Source of the DNA: Bauldia litoralis
Lineage (GTDB): Bacteria; Pseudomonadota; Alphaproteobacteria; Rhizobiales; Kaistiaceae
Assembly (NCBI RefSeq): GCF_900104485.1
Contig: NZ_FMXQ01000003.1
Coordinates: 1-64,000, forward strand
Length of the DNA stretch: 64,000 nt
Direction: 5' to 3'
How positions within the stretch are numbered: the stretch's first letter is position 1; each line of letters begins with the position of its first letter. This document shows positions 16,471 through 23,956 of this stretch, piece by piece. The translations under genes were made by a program, and so were the position numbers. The notes beneath the pieces were generated by a model, which was not told the origin of the DNA, searched no databases, and saw nothing but the letters and a program-made list of their open reading frames with translations.

Positions 16471-16920
16471 CTAGGCCCTGCCTTCAAGCGGCGCGTCAAC
16501 CAGCTTTTCCGGCATGACGAAGAAGACGTTGACCGGAGGTGTCACGGGGCGGATTGCGCCGCCGACCTCTACGCCGACAAGCGATCCTTCATACTTAAAA
16601 AGTGGGAAAGAACCGCCGATCTCCTCGATGACCACCGGATGTTCGACGACGTAGTGCAGCAAATCGACGAAGGTGCACACAATGGCGCTATTGTTGGTTC
16701 GTTCAACGGCTACTCTCGGCGACACTCGACGCATGTAGCCAAGTGTCTCGTTGACTTGCTTTTCGGTGTTGCAGAACAGCCCTTGCAGTCGGTGTGTGCT
16801 GTTTTCCGCCAACGCGGCACCACCGGGTACAAAGCCCAGAAATGCGATGAGCGTTGCGACAACGCGGAGGGAATGGCCGCCACCCTTTCTGGGCATCGAA
16901 ATCTGGATATGCTTGCTCAC
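16471..16920 (-). CDS. Hypothetical secreted protein
   Basis: A 149-residue protein with a GTG start preceded by GGAGG five bases upstream. Residues 1-40 form a signal peptide (basic MPRKGGGHSLRVV, hydrophobic ATLIAFLGFVPGG, cleavage near ALAEN). The mature part has cysteines in QGLFCNTEKQ and SAIVCTFVDLLHYV and ends VFFVMPEKLVDAPLEGRA. I recognise no family. Export to the periplasm is likely. It lies between the cupin and DUF1127 genes, all leftward, but gaps of 46 and 178 bases argue against tight coupling. Confidence 0.55.
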   Translation of the reverse strand: MSKHIQISMPRKGGGHSLRVVATLIAFLGFVPGGAALAENSTHRLQGLFCNTEKQVNETLGYMRRVSPRVAVERTNNSAIVCTFVDLLHYVVEHPVVIEEIGGSFPLFKYEGSLVGVEVGGAIRPVTPPVNVFFVMPEKLVDAPLEGRA

Positions 16921-16966
16921 GACGACCTCCGTCCCGTGATTGGCGTCTGCTTAGACGCGCTGGTTG

Positions 16967-17188
16967 TCAGCCGCGATAGAAATCCTCGGCGACGAAATCG
17001 ATATCGTCTTCGCTGATTCCGAGTTCGGCGAGCTGCTGGGGTGAGTAGTCGAGCAACTTGTTGCGCACCGTGCGACGCCGCATCCGGACTGCCCAGCGAG
17101 TGGAAAGACGCTCCATAATTGATCCGGCTACCTCGGCGAGATTCCAGCCGTTGTTCAGTGTGTCAGCGGTGAAACTCTGGATCGACAT
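16967..17188 (-). CDS. DUF1127 family small protein
   Basis: A 73-residue protein ending RRRTVRNKLLDYSPQQLAELGISEDDIDFVAEDFYRG, the DUF1127 C-terminal signature (L..ls..qL.DIGis..Di). Family members are small RNA- or stress-linked regulators in alphaproteobacteria. AGGAGG lies five bases before the ATG. It is divergent from the LacI-type gene and shares with it a 186-base intergenic region containing four ATCGAT-centred sites, so the LacI protein may control it. Confidence 0.8.
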   Translation of the reverse strand: MSIQSFTADTLNNGWNLAEVAGSIMERLSTRWAVRMRRRTVRNKLLDYSPQQLAELGISEDDIDFVAEDFYRG

Positions 17189-17210
17189 GTCTTCCTCCTG
17201 ATTAGCCTCA

Positions 17211-17325
17211 GGATCGATCTTTTAGTATCGATCCAAATAGCTTTATATCGACGTTTGGATCGATGCAAATTATGTACTTTCTAATTCTCCGGGATCAGCC
17301 CGTCAAGCGAAAAAAGGATCGATCC
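17211..17325. promoter_or_regulatory. Four ATCGAT-centred operator-like sites
   Basis: Sites GGATCGATCTTT (17211), TATCGATCCAAA (17226), TTTGGATCGATGCAAA (17254-17269) and the perfect palindrome GGATCGATCC (17316-17325) lie between the divergent DUF1127 and LacI genes. The central CG with flanking AT is typical of LacI-family operators. The region is AT-rich compared with its surroundings. Confidence 0.6.
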
Positions 17326-17374
17326 AAAAAATCATGGTGATAAAAGTAGAAAGACTAAGGAATGAAGGACAATC

Positions 17375-18424
17375 ATGACGCGTCTGCTTGATGTCGCGAA
17401 GGCCGCCGGCGTTTCCCGGAGCACGGCCTCCAATGTTTTCAACAACCCGGAGATGGTCCGACCCAAGCTGCGCCAGCGCGTGGAAAAAGCGGCCCGCGAA
17501 CTGGGCTATAACGGGCCCGATCCCAAGGGTCGGCTCTTGCGCGATGGCAAGTTCAACGCGATTGCCGTCATGCCGCCCAGCCAGTGGGGTGTGGTCGACT
17601 CGTTGCGGAACCCGGTGTTCGACCTGTTTCTTCTGGGTGTGGGCGAAGTGTGCGACGAGATCGGCGCGAACCTCGTGCTGGTACCGGACAAGGCCGGCAA
17701 TCACGGCATCAAGACCGCCCTCGTGGACGGTTTCATCCTTGGTCGGGTCGAGCACCTGGCTGAGGTTGAGGCGGCCCAGCTACGCCGCCTGCCTTTTGCA
17801 GTCGTCGACTTCGATCCTGGACCGAATATCAGCTCGGTACGCACCGACGTGCGTGCTGGATGCCACACGGTGGCGAAGCATTTGATCGAACTGGGTCACC
17901 GTCGCTTCGGCATTGTTTCCTTCCTGCGCAGCCCAGGCCCGGCCCGGCTTCACCCCGCTGGGCAAAGCCGCGATCTGCATGCTGCTGGGAATCCCTCGGA
18001 CCAGGAGAAGCTCCAGGGCTATACCGACGCCCTCGCTGAAGCCGGACTCGACATCGACGACGTTCCGATGATTCAGGCCGACCCATGGGACCTCGATGCG
18101 GCGCGTATGCTGCTTGATGAAGCACCAGAGGCGACTGCCATCCTTTCGATGTCAGTCATGCAGGGAATAGCTGTGATCGAGGAGGCTCGCCGTCGTGGAC
18201 GATCGGTGCCAGGTGACCTTTCTGTCGTCGGCTACAACGACATTCCGGACGCAGAGCGCTCCGACCCGCCACTCACCACAGTGGATGGGATGGTAGCCCA
18301 AAAAGGGCGCGTCGCAGCGCAGATCGTGTTCGGCGGCGGGCCGCCACGGCACGAAATCCTGCAACCCCAACTGATCATGCGGGCCTCGACCGGACCGGCA
18401 CCAAGATCGCTTGAGGTAGATTGA
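17375..18424 (+). CDS. LacI family transcriptional regulator
   Basis: A 349-residue regulator. The N-terminal helix-turn-helix is canonical (MTRLLDVAKAAGVSRSTASN, then VFNNPEMVRPKLRQRVEKAA), followed by the hinge and a periplasmic-binding-protein-like effector domain (VDFDPGPNISSVRTDVRAG, RFGIVSFLRSPGP, ending VVGYNDIPDAERSDPPLTTV). The effector would be a sugar or related small molecule. No transporter or sugar enzyme adjoins it, so its targets may be its own gene, DUF1127, or genes elsewhere. AAGGA precedes the ATG. Multiple ATCGAT sites directly upstream suggest autoregulation. Confidence 0.9.
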   Translation: MTRLLDVAKAAGVSRSTASNVFNNPEMVRPKLRQRVEKAARELGYNGPDPKGRLLRDGKFNAIAVMPPSQWGVVDSLRNPVFDLFLLGVGEVCDEIGANLVLVPDKAGNHGIKTALVDGFILGRVEHLAEVEAAQLRRLPFAVVDFDPGPNISSVRTDVRAGCHTVAKHLIELGHRRFGIVSFLRSPGPARLHPAGQSRDLHAAGNPSDQEKLQGYTDALAEAGLDIDDVPMIQADPWDLDAARMLLDEAPEATAILSMSVMQGIAVIEEARRRGRSVPGDLSVVGYNDIPDAERSDPPLTTVDGMVAQKGRVAAQIVFGGGPPRHEILQPQLIMRASTGPAPRSLEVD

Positions 18425-18436
18425 AAGCCCGTTGAT

Positions 18437-18505
18437 GGCGGCCCAAAGCCGCCGTTGGACCGTTGGGCTAGGAATGACGGTTCCTTACCCGAACCGGACG
18501 TCACG
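18437..18505. repeat. Dispersed repeat family R1, long copy
   Basis: Begins with a perfect hairpin GGCGGC-CCAAA-GCCGCC, then GTTGGACCGTTGGGCTAGG, AATGACGGTTCC and CCGAACCGGACGTCACG. Closely matches 20920-20988. It lies directly after the LacI stop and may also act as its terminator. Confidence 0.6.
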
Positions 18506-18558
18506 GGGGCGGTCCCAAGGATGATGAATGAGTGATCAGCCGTTTGCGGCGCATGACC

Positions 18559-19377
18559 TTAACGGCCGGGAGCCTGCCCGACTGCGAAACAGTCGACAAC
18601 AGGATGTGATCGCGGGCGATAGGACGCGGTCATCAATCGCGCCGGCAGGCCGGCGATTTCACGCACAAGCTTCCTACGGATGGCGACCTCAAACCAGGCA
18701 ATGTCGTGCACGCCGATCACGAATGCGTCTGGTCCGCCGATGACGCAATCCTCATAATAGGTCTCAAGGTAGCCTTCGCCGAATGACTCGGCCACATCGG
18801 CCTCGCTCCGACGCGGAAGAGTGATCGCCAGCCCGTTAATTGTGACGCCATTGTTGACTAGCCAGTCGCGTACAGGCGCAACCGGCGGACCAACGTTGTT
18901 GGGCCCGTCGCCGGACACATCGACGACCCATCGATCGCTCTTCAAACTGCTTGTGGCGAAGAGATTTCCGGAGGCCGCAAGAGCGCTCGAAATGGACGTG
19001 CCTGCCTCGGCGGCGAGCGGCGTGGCGGCCAGCGCGCCGGCAAACCTCGCAGCATCGCCTGGCTCGTCGATGACCGTCCACGGAATGAGCACATGTTGAT
19101 AGTTGGGGCCAGCCCATTCGAGATAGGTGACGGCAATCCTTCCTCGCGCGCCAGATTCAATCGACCATAGAATGTCTGGATGGAGAAAGGCGCTAACGTA
19201 GCCGTCGCGCTGCGTAAGCCGCTCGTATTCGCTCATAGAGGACGATACGTCGACGGCTAGGATCAGGGCGAGATCAACATCGGCTGTACCGGCTCCATTT
19301 ACGCCGCTCGCAGCGCAAAGACCCATCGTGGCGGCAACCTGCACAACAAGACCGATTCTGGAACCGCAAGCGCCCAT
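18559..19377 (-). CDS. DUF1194 domain protein (secreted von Willebrand A-like)
   Basis: A 272-residue protein. A signal peptide of about 30 residues (MGACGSRIGLVVQVAATMG) precedes ADVDLALILAVDVSSSM, a MIDAS-like DxSxS motif, then EYERLTQRDGYVSAFLHPDI, the DRWVVDVSGDGPNN segment and NGLAITLPRR. This is the DUF1194 pattern, a von Willebrand factor A-like family exported to the periplasm, which probably binds a divalent metal; biological role unknown. ATG 19377 is preferred over a GTG at 19386. It is divergent from the LuxR gene at 19547, separated by about 170 bases. Confidence 0.8.
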   Translation of the reverse strand: MGACGSRIGLVVQVAATMGLCAASGVNGAGTADVDLALILAVDVSSSMSEYERLTQRDGYVSAFLHPDILWSIESGARGRIAVTYLEWAGPNYQHVLIPWTVIDEPGDAARFAGALAATPLAAEAGTSISSALAASGNLFATSSLKSDRWVVDVSGDGPNNVGPPVAPVRDWLVNNGVTINGLAITLPRRSEADVAESFGEGYLETYYEDCVIGGPDAFVIGVHDIAWFEVAIRRKLVREIAGLPARLMTASYRPRSHPVVDCFAVGQAPGR

Positions 19378-19546
19378 TGAATACACCCGGAGGAATACGA
19401 TCGAGAGTCATTGAAATGCAGCGGTCCGGTGGGTCACGCATCACCCGAACGGGTGAAGCATTGCTCGCCCGAAGCGGCCGCTTCCGGTCACCTGTCTTTC
19501 CCGCGTTCCGAATGCCCGCTATAGATTCTGCTCCGGAGCTGGCTCC

Positions 19547-20659
19547 ATGCATCTGTCTGAGCAAACCCAGCGCGCCATCGAATCTTGCTACGACGCAATC
19601 CTCGCGCCGGGCCGGCTGCCGGTTGCCCTGCAGATTCTCGGAGAGTCTCTCGGCGCCGAAAGCTGCACTTTTGCGACGTGGGACGCCGTCGGCGACCCGC
19701 ACAGGATGCCGCGATCGGATGGGCACGAGGACTTCGCACAGCTATGGATCCAAAACGAACCACACGCCCAAGACCCGCACATTGTCAGGGGATCGGCCGT
19801 CAACGCCGGCGGCGCCTTTGTCCTAGAGGAGCATGTCTCAACGGAGGAAGAACGCCGGACGCTGCCCTACTATCAGGAGACCGCGCGCGCAGGAAATCGA
19901 GACTGGTGGGCGGTCGCTCGATTCTCCGTCGAAGGCTGTTCGTGGTGCCTGCCACTCTATCGCGCCGCAAGGCGAGGTCCCTTTACGATCGAAGAGGCGC
20001 GCTATTTCTCCGCGATCGGTCCGCATCTGGCGAGGTTCGTGGGGATCGCCGAGAAGATCTCTGGCTTCGGCGTTGCGTCGGAACTGGCGGCGCTGGAACA
20101 AGTCCGGTGCGCCGCTCTAGTGATCGACGCGGTTGGCATCGTGCGACACCTGAATCCGGCCGCGGAGCGTCTGTTCGGGGAGGATTTTTACCTGTCCAGG
20201 GGCCGCCCGGTAGCGGGCGGCCGCGTCAGCAATCGGCGCCTGCAACAACTGATCGCGTTGTCGCAGACTGCGATGCGCGGCGGTCTTCCCCAACACCCGC
20301 CGGTCGTTGTCGATCGAGAAGGAGCGCCGTGGCTTCTGGTCGAAGCAATGCCGGTAACGGCCTTCGGCAGCGATTTCTTCAGCGGCGGACGGACGATCCT
20401 GCTCCTGACAGACCTCACGTCGCCGCAGCGACCCGACGCGATGCTCCTCAGCGTAGCTTTCGGTCTGACTGCCGCTGAGGCCAAGCTCGCAGCACAACTT
20501 GCTGCGGGAACTGGCATCGATACTGCGGCCGCTTCGCTCGGTGTCGGCCGCGAGACGGCCCGCACTCAGCTAAAGGCCATATTCGCAAAAACAAATACGC
20601 GGCGGCAAGCCGAACTGGCGGCGCTTGTCGTGCGGCTGCGCCGACCAGCGCGATCGTGA
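19547..20659 (+). CDS. LuxR-type helix-turn-helix regulator with PAS-like region
   Basis: A 370-residue regulator. The N-terminal about 180 residues are a GAF/autoinducer-like sensor region (TQRAIESCYDAILAPGRLPV). A short PAS-like part follows (AALVIDAVGIVRHLNPAAERLF). The C-terminal helix-turn-helix is GLTAAEAKLAAQLAAGTGID, then TAAASLGVGRETARTQLKAI. This layout is common in Hyphomicrobiales. Targets are unknown; the divergent DUF1194 gene is the nearest candidate. Confidence 0.8.
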   Translation: MHLSEQTQRAIESCYDAILAPGRLPVALQILGESLGAESCTFATWDAVGDPHRMPRSDGHEDFAQLWIQNEPHAQDPHIVRGSAVNAGGAFVLEEHVSTEEERRTLPYYQETARAGNRDWWAVARFSVEGCSWCLPLYRAARRGPFTIEEARYFSAIGPHLARFVGIAEKISGFGVASELAALEQVRCAALVIDAVGIVRHLNPAAERLFGEDFYLSRGRPVAGGRVSNRRLQQLIALSQTAMRGGLPQHPPVVVDREGAPWLLVEAMPVTAFGSDFFSGGRTILLLTDLTSPQRPDAMLLSVAFGLTAAEAKLAAQLAAGTGIDTAAASLGVGRETARTQLKAIFAKTNTRRQAELAALVVRLRRPARS

Positions 20660-20845
20660 TCAATGCCCGTTGGACGGCGACAATCAAGATGACCGGCTGA
20701 GCAGAGGCCGGCAAGATTGCCGAGGGCTTCGCCGGTGGCTCTTCCGAACTCGATCAGCTTGAATTGCTGTAGCGCGGGAGCACTAGCCGCTGCTGACGCA
20801 GCCACGCAGTATCGGGTCCCGACGTCAAGTCCGCTCATGGCGACG

Positions 20846-20891
20846 CGTTGCCGCCGTTTGTTCAGAATGCAGCGAATGACCGCCTCCGCCC
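20846..20891. repeat. Dispersed repeat family R2, copy 1
   Basis: CGTTGCCGCCGTTTGTTCAG, AATGCAGCGAATGACCGCC and TCCGCCC closely match 23276-23322. It lies just before an R1 copy, so R1 and R2 may be parts of one composite element. The rest of the 407-base gap 20660-21066 holds no gene I can support. Confidence 0.55.
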
Positions 20892-20919
20892 GAAGCTACA
20901 AAATCATCTTTGGTGCTAT

Positions 20920-20988
20920 CGGCCCAAAGCTGCGTTAGACATCTCGGCTGGGAATGACGGCTCCTGACGACCCGAACCGGACGTCACG
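20920..20988. repeat. Dispersed repeat family R1, second long copy
   Basis: CGGCCCAAAGCTGCGTTAGAC, GGCTGGGAATGACGGCTCC and CCCGAACCGGACGTCACG align with the copy at 18437-18505. Confidence 0.6.
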
Positions 20989-21066
20989 TGGCAGTCGGGC
21001 GATCAGCGACGAATTTGTCCAGGCAGTTCTTTTTTCGTCCCGGCGTGCCGTCGTAGCTGCCGCTCA

Positions 21067-21399
21067 TTACTGCGGCGCAAGGACACCGTTCGTCGTCGGC
21101 GCCCTGAGGCCTTCCAACGGCCGCCTCAGGCCAACCACGGTGCAGGAATGATCCACAACTTGGCCATTCCCATCGTATGCGCAACACAGGATCTTGCCGG
21201 TCGACGAGCAGTATACGGCATGGGTGGTGGGCCTATTGTGGATGATATCGGACTCCATCTGGTCGATGCAGGATGACGCAGATGGAGACTGAATCTGGGC
21301 CGCAGTGCAGCCGTTCGAGACGATTTTGGGTTTGGCGATCGCGGCTTCTGCCAGGATCGAGCATATCATGAGAAGGCCAGCGGCGATCAACAGGCGCAT
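21067..21399 (-). CDS. Small secreted Cys-containing protein
   Basis: A 110-residue protein starting MRLLIAAGLLMICSILAEAA, a signal peptide with cleavage near AIAKP. The mature part has cysteines in NGCTAAQ, SSCIDQME, AVYCSSTG, ILCCAYDG and DHSCTVV, so disulfides are likely. No family is recognised. ATG 21399 is preferred over the longer frame to 21564 because it begins the signal peptide. It is the last of two leftward genes coding for small secreted proteins, but a terminator separates them. Confidence 0.55.
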   Translation of the reverse strand: MRLLIAAGLLMICSILAEAAIAKPKIVSNGCTAAQIQSPSASSCIDQMESDIIHNRPTTHAVYCSSTGKILCCAYDGNGQVVDHSCTVVGLRRPLEGLRAPTTNGVLAPQ

Positions 21400-21535
21400 G
21401 TCGGCACCCCTTCGCGACCTAAAGGCAGCGGTCGTGTCGACCGCGCCCACGTTAGCCGTGAGCGAGTTAATCCCGACGAATAGGGATTGGCAACAGAATT
21501 CCTCGGCCCACATCTCGCAGCGGGCGGCCTGATAG

Positions 21536-21556
21536 AAAAAGCGGCCCGAAGACCGC
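21536..21556 (-). terminator. Rho-independent terminator after the duplicated secreted-protein gene
   Basis: On the minus strand GCGGTC-TTCG-GGCCGC (one G:T pair, stable TTCG tetraloop) followed by five T residues, about 56 bases after the stop at 21612. Confidence 0.8.
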
Positions 21557-21611
21557 CTTTCCAATTATCGCCGCCGAGGCGTTGAGTGCCGATCACGCAT
21601 CATCGACCAGC

Positions 21612-22208
21612 TCATAGAACGCAGACCCAGGACAGCGGGTTATTCCAGTCGAGCGCCTTCGCTTGCTTGACGGCGTTGCCATACTGCATGACGCAGGCGG
21701 TCTTGACCGAGATCGGGCGGCGGTCCCCGGCGCTACGCTCACATGTCCAGTCGCCGGCTGTTTTGCCGATCAGCACCGACTTGAAGCTGCTGCCGAAGGT
21801 CTTGACGCAGTAGTTGTTAAGGTTGACGCCCTTGTAGACGGGCGGAGGCGGCAACGAAACCGTCTGGAAACAGCGCCAGGAGGTGGCGTCGCTCCAGTTG
21901 AGCGCGCGGGCCTTCAGCCCGGGTTTGCCATATTGCATGGTGCAGGCGTCTTTGACCGAGATCGGGCGACGGTCCCCGGCGCTGCGCTCGCATGTCCAGT
22001 CGCCCGCGGTTGTGCCGATCAGAGCCGACTTGAAGCCGTCACCGAATGTCTTTTGGCAGTAGGCATTGAGGTTGACACCGCCGATGTTGACTTCGCTGGT
22101 ATTACCGGCGCTCTGGGCGCCTCCTGCCGTCAGGGTAGAGGCGGCGAGTGCAAGGGCGATTACTGTGGTGCGGCCAATCCTGGTCGCGGCGCGGGTCAGG
22201 TAGGCCAT
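21612..22208 (-). CDS. Secreted protein with tandem duplicated 70-residue domain
   Basis: A 198-residue protein. A signal peptide (TRIGRTTVIALALAASTL) is followed by two copies of a domain, at about 44-113 and 127-196, separated by a Pro-rich linker (SLPPPPVYKG). Each copy reads VNLN-YC-KTFG-FKS-LIG, GDWTCERSAGDRRPISVK and SW-C. Four cysteines per copy keep identical spacing (51, 73, 89, 113 and 134, 156, 172, 196). I cannot name the family. A periplasmic or extracellular binding role is an inference. ATG 22208 is chosen because it starts the signal peptide. A clean intrinsic terminator follows. Confidence 0.7.
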   Translation of the reverse strand: MAYLTRAATRIGRTTVIALALAASTLTAGGAQSAGNTSEVNIGGVNLNAYCQKTFGDGFKSALIGTTAGDWTCERSAGDRRPISVKDACTMQYGKPGLKARALNWSDATSWRCFQTVSLPPPPVYKGVNLNNYCVKTFGSSFKSVLIGKTAGDWTCERSAGDRRPISVKTACVMQYGNAVKQAKALDWNNPLSWVCVL

Positions 22209-22537
22209 GATGTCCTCCGTCTGGTGACCGCCGACCGCCATCCGGTCAACGTTGGCGCAAGATGCCGACGATGCCATGAACGCCTTCTGAACTGGCCGTT
22301 CATCCTGATCGGCGGGGGACTCTACCATTTTTGGTTCCCGTGTTGCGGGTGTGTCACCCCGACGCTTATTCAGCGACTCGGGCGGAGTTACACGCGGCAG
22401 CCCCTCCGCAAGTGCGCCGACTAAGGTCCTCGAAGTCAGTCTGTCAGCAAGATGAACGGCGACTTCAGCAGCAATTCACTCCGCTCCGATCATGGTGCTC
22501 GCATCGGAAATCAACGACCCAGCAACGGAGGGACACC
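22209..22537. other. Non-coding gap between divergent secreted-protein genes
   Basis: A 329-base region carrying the promoters of the two divergent genes. I see no RNA gene, repeat or clear operator in it. Confidence 0.4.
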
Positions 22538-22873
22538 ATGTACGGAACATCTGCGAGCCGAATCGTGATGCAAGCATGCGTCGTCATAACGCTCGGTGCG
22601 TTTTCTGCCGAAGCCGCTCCAAACAACGGCGCGGGACCGACGCAGGCCCAGATCGATTGCCACAATCGAGCGACCAACGACTATGTCGATCAAACCAAGG
22701 AATGCAAGCGAGTCCTTGGCGACCTCCCCGAGGACCTTCGCCAGTGCAACCAGGATGCCTTCGACGACATGAACCGGCGCCAAGCAGCTTGCAAGGCCAA
22801 GACCAAGATTGGCGGGCTCACGACCTTCGATCGGACCATACTCGGAGGGACCGAGGTCATGTCCCGACGGTGA
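22538..22873 (+). CDS. Small secreted hypothetical protein
   Basis: A 111-residue protein. Residues 1-27 form a signal peptide (VMQACVVITLGAFSAEAAP). The mature part is hydrophilic with four cysteines (QIDCHNRA, KECKRV, RQCNQDA, AACKAK), giving a small helical disulfide-bonded look. GGAGGGACACC precedes the ATG, a strong ribosome site. No family recognised. It lies at the right edge of the accessory region, next to a decayed resolvase. Confidence 0.6.
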   Translation: MYGTSASRIVMQACVVITLGAFSAEAAPNNGAGPTQAQIDCHNRATNDYVDQTKECKRVLGDLPEDLRQCNQDAFDDMNRRQAACKAKTKIGGLTTFDRTILGGTEVMSRR

Positions 22874-23035
22874 AGATGCCCGCTTTGCGTTGCAATCTTC
22901 CGGTGAGGACCACCCTGCGCGTCCGGGAAGCTTGCGACGATGGGTAGGGGCTAGTCGTGCGCCCTGCGGGCAAATCGAGCGCTTTGATATGGCTTAGACA
23001 AGCCGGCGGGCGCTGATCCAAGACTGCTGAGCTGA

Positions 23036-23257
23036 GGAATGTTACGAAAGACCGAGGCACGCCCAGTCTTGAGCCGCTTAGCAATCTCCGACGCCCCGAC
23101 GCCCTAGTCGCGAAGACGCTTAATCGCCGCGATGTCGACGGAAGGCTTGCGGCCCTATAGACGCCAACAGCCTTCGCCTTGACGATGCCTCTAGGTGTCG
23201 CTCGCGCCGCCGGTTCGTCTCGAATTCCGCGAAAACACCGAGCCCTCTTTCGGGCGG
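23036..23257 (-). pseudogene. Decayed resolvase C-terminal fragment
   Basis: Read on the minus strand and allowing frame changes, the segment gives ERGLGVFAEFETNRRRERHLE, then IVKAKAVGVY, then GRKPSVDIAAIKRLRD, a TAG stop, and GVGASEIAKRLKTGRASVFR. This is the end of the catalytic domain plus the helix-turn-helix of a Tn3-type resolvase. At least one base is missing after HLE, another shift follows GVY, and one codon is a stop. The N-terminal catalytic part with the active serine is absent. Confidence 0.75.
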
Positions 23258-23275
23258 TAATGAGCGCGCCCGGCG

Positions 23276-23322
23276 CGTTGCTGCCGTTTGTTCAGACTGC
23301 AGCAAAGGACCGCTTTCCGCCC
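23276..23322. repeat. Dispersed repeat family R2, copy 2
   Basis: CGTTGCTGCCGTTTGTTCAG, ACTGCAGCAAAGGACCGC and TTTCCGCCC match 20846-20891. It abuts the truncated 5' side of the resolvase fragment. The remaining 325 bases up to tRNA-Ser hold no gene I can support. Confidence 0.55.
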
Positions 23323-23646
23323 AATTCGGTCAATTGCTGACCACCTGCGGGCGGCCGTTATGCCGACTCTCCGAGATGTCGGCTGTGACCGAACAACAGA
23401 CAGTCGACTGGCCGAGAGAAACAGCAAATTCGGGCAGACGGCTCGACGCCAAACAATTGTAATTGTTCGGATTCTGACTTGCGTACCAAACAGCCGCAGT
23501 CATGAGCTTTGGAGAAGACAAGGCCAAACGGAGAACAAAAGCCCAAGAGCCGTGGGTCGTAGTCAACGGCCAGTCAACAAAAGAGCGCAGAACCGCGCCT
23601 TTGACATCGGGAGCAGGTGGCTCGGAGAAAGTTTGCCGAGTCGCGC

Positions 23647-23736
23647 TGGCGGAGGGAGGGGGATTCGAACCCCCGAGACGGTTTCCCGCCTACACACTTT
23701 CCAGGCGTGCGCCTTCAACCACTCGGCCACCCCTCC
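23647..23736 (-). tRNA. tRNA-Ser (GGA)
   Basis: The minus strand gives a 90-nt serine tRNA with acceptor GGAGGGG / TCCCTCC, discriminator G and encoded CCA. The D-arm starts GGCCGAGTGG, the anticodon loop CTGGAAA gives anticodon GGA, a long variable arm follows (GTAGGCGGGAAACCGTCTC), and the T-loop is TTCGAAT. Its 3' end faces the accessory region 12-23 kb, the typical side for island insertion. Confidence 0.95.
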
Positions 23737-23956
23737 TGACCGGCGCGGGGCCGGTGCGGCGCGGACTATAGCCACAGAGCCGTCCGGTGCAAGCGCTGAC
23801 GCGCCGCGATCGCCTCCCCCGACCGAAAGGCAGAGCAGTGATTGGCGGCACGTGTTCGCTTGAGCGAGCGGTGGGCCCGTGCGAGGGAGAGAGCTTCGGT
23901 TGTGAATGTCGCTGAAGGGACCGGTGAAAACCGGCGACGGGGAGGGAAATCCGATC

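Noticed and set aside
16267-17016. Plus-strand frames over the DUF1127 and secreted-protein genes
   Set aside because: DUF1127 signature and ribosome sites are on the minus strand.
20566-20838. 90-codon minus-strand frame starting MSGLDVGTRYC
   Set aside because: Overlaps the end of a clear LuxR gene, has no ribosome site and no recognisable family; could be a remnant but cannot be supported.
23452-23467. AACAAT-TGTA-ATTGTT inverted repeat
   Set aside because: Isolated, not near a gene start; may be chance in an AT-rich patch.
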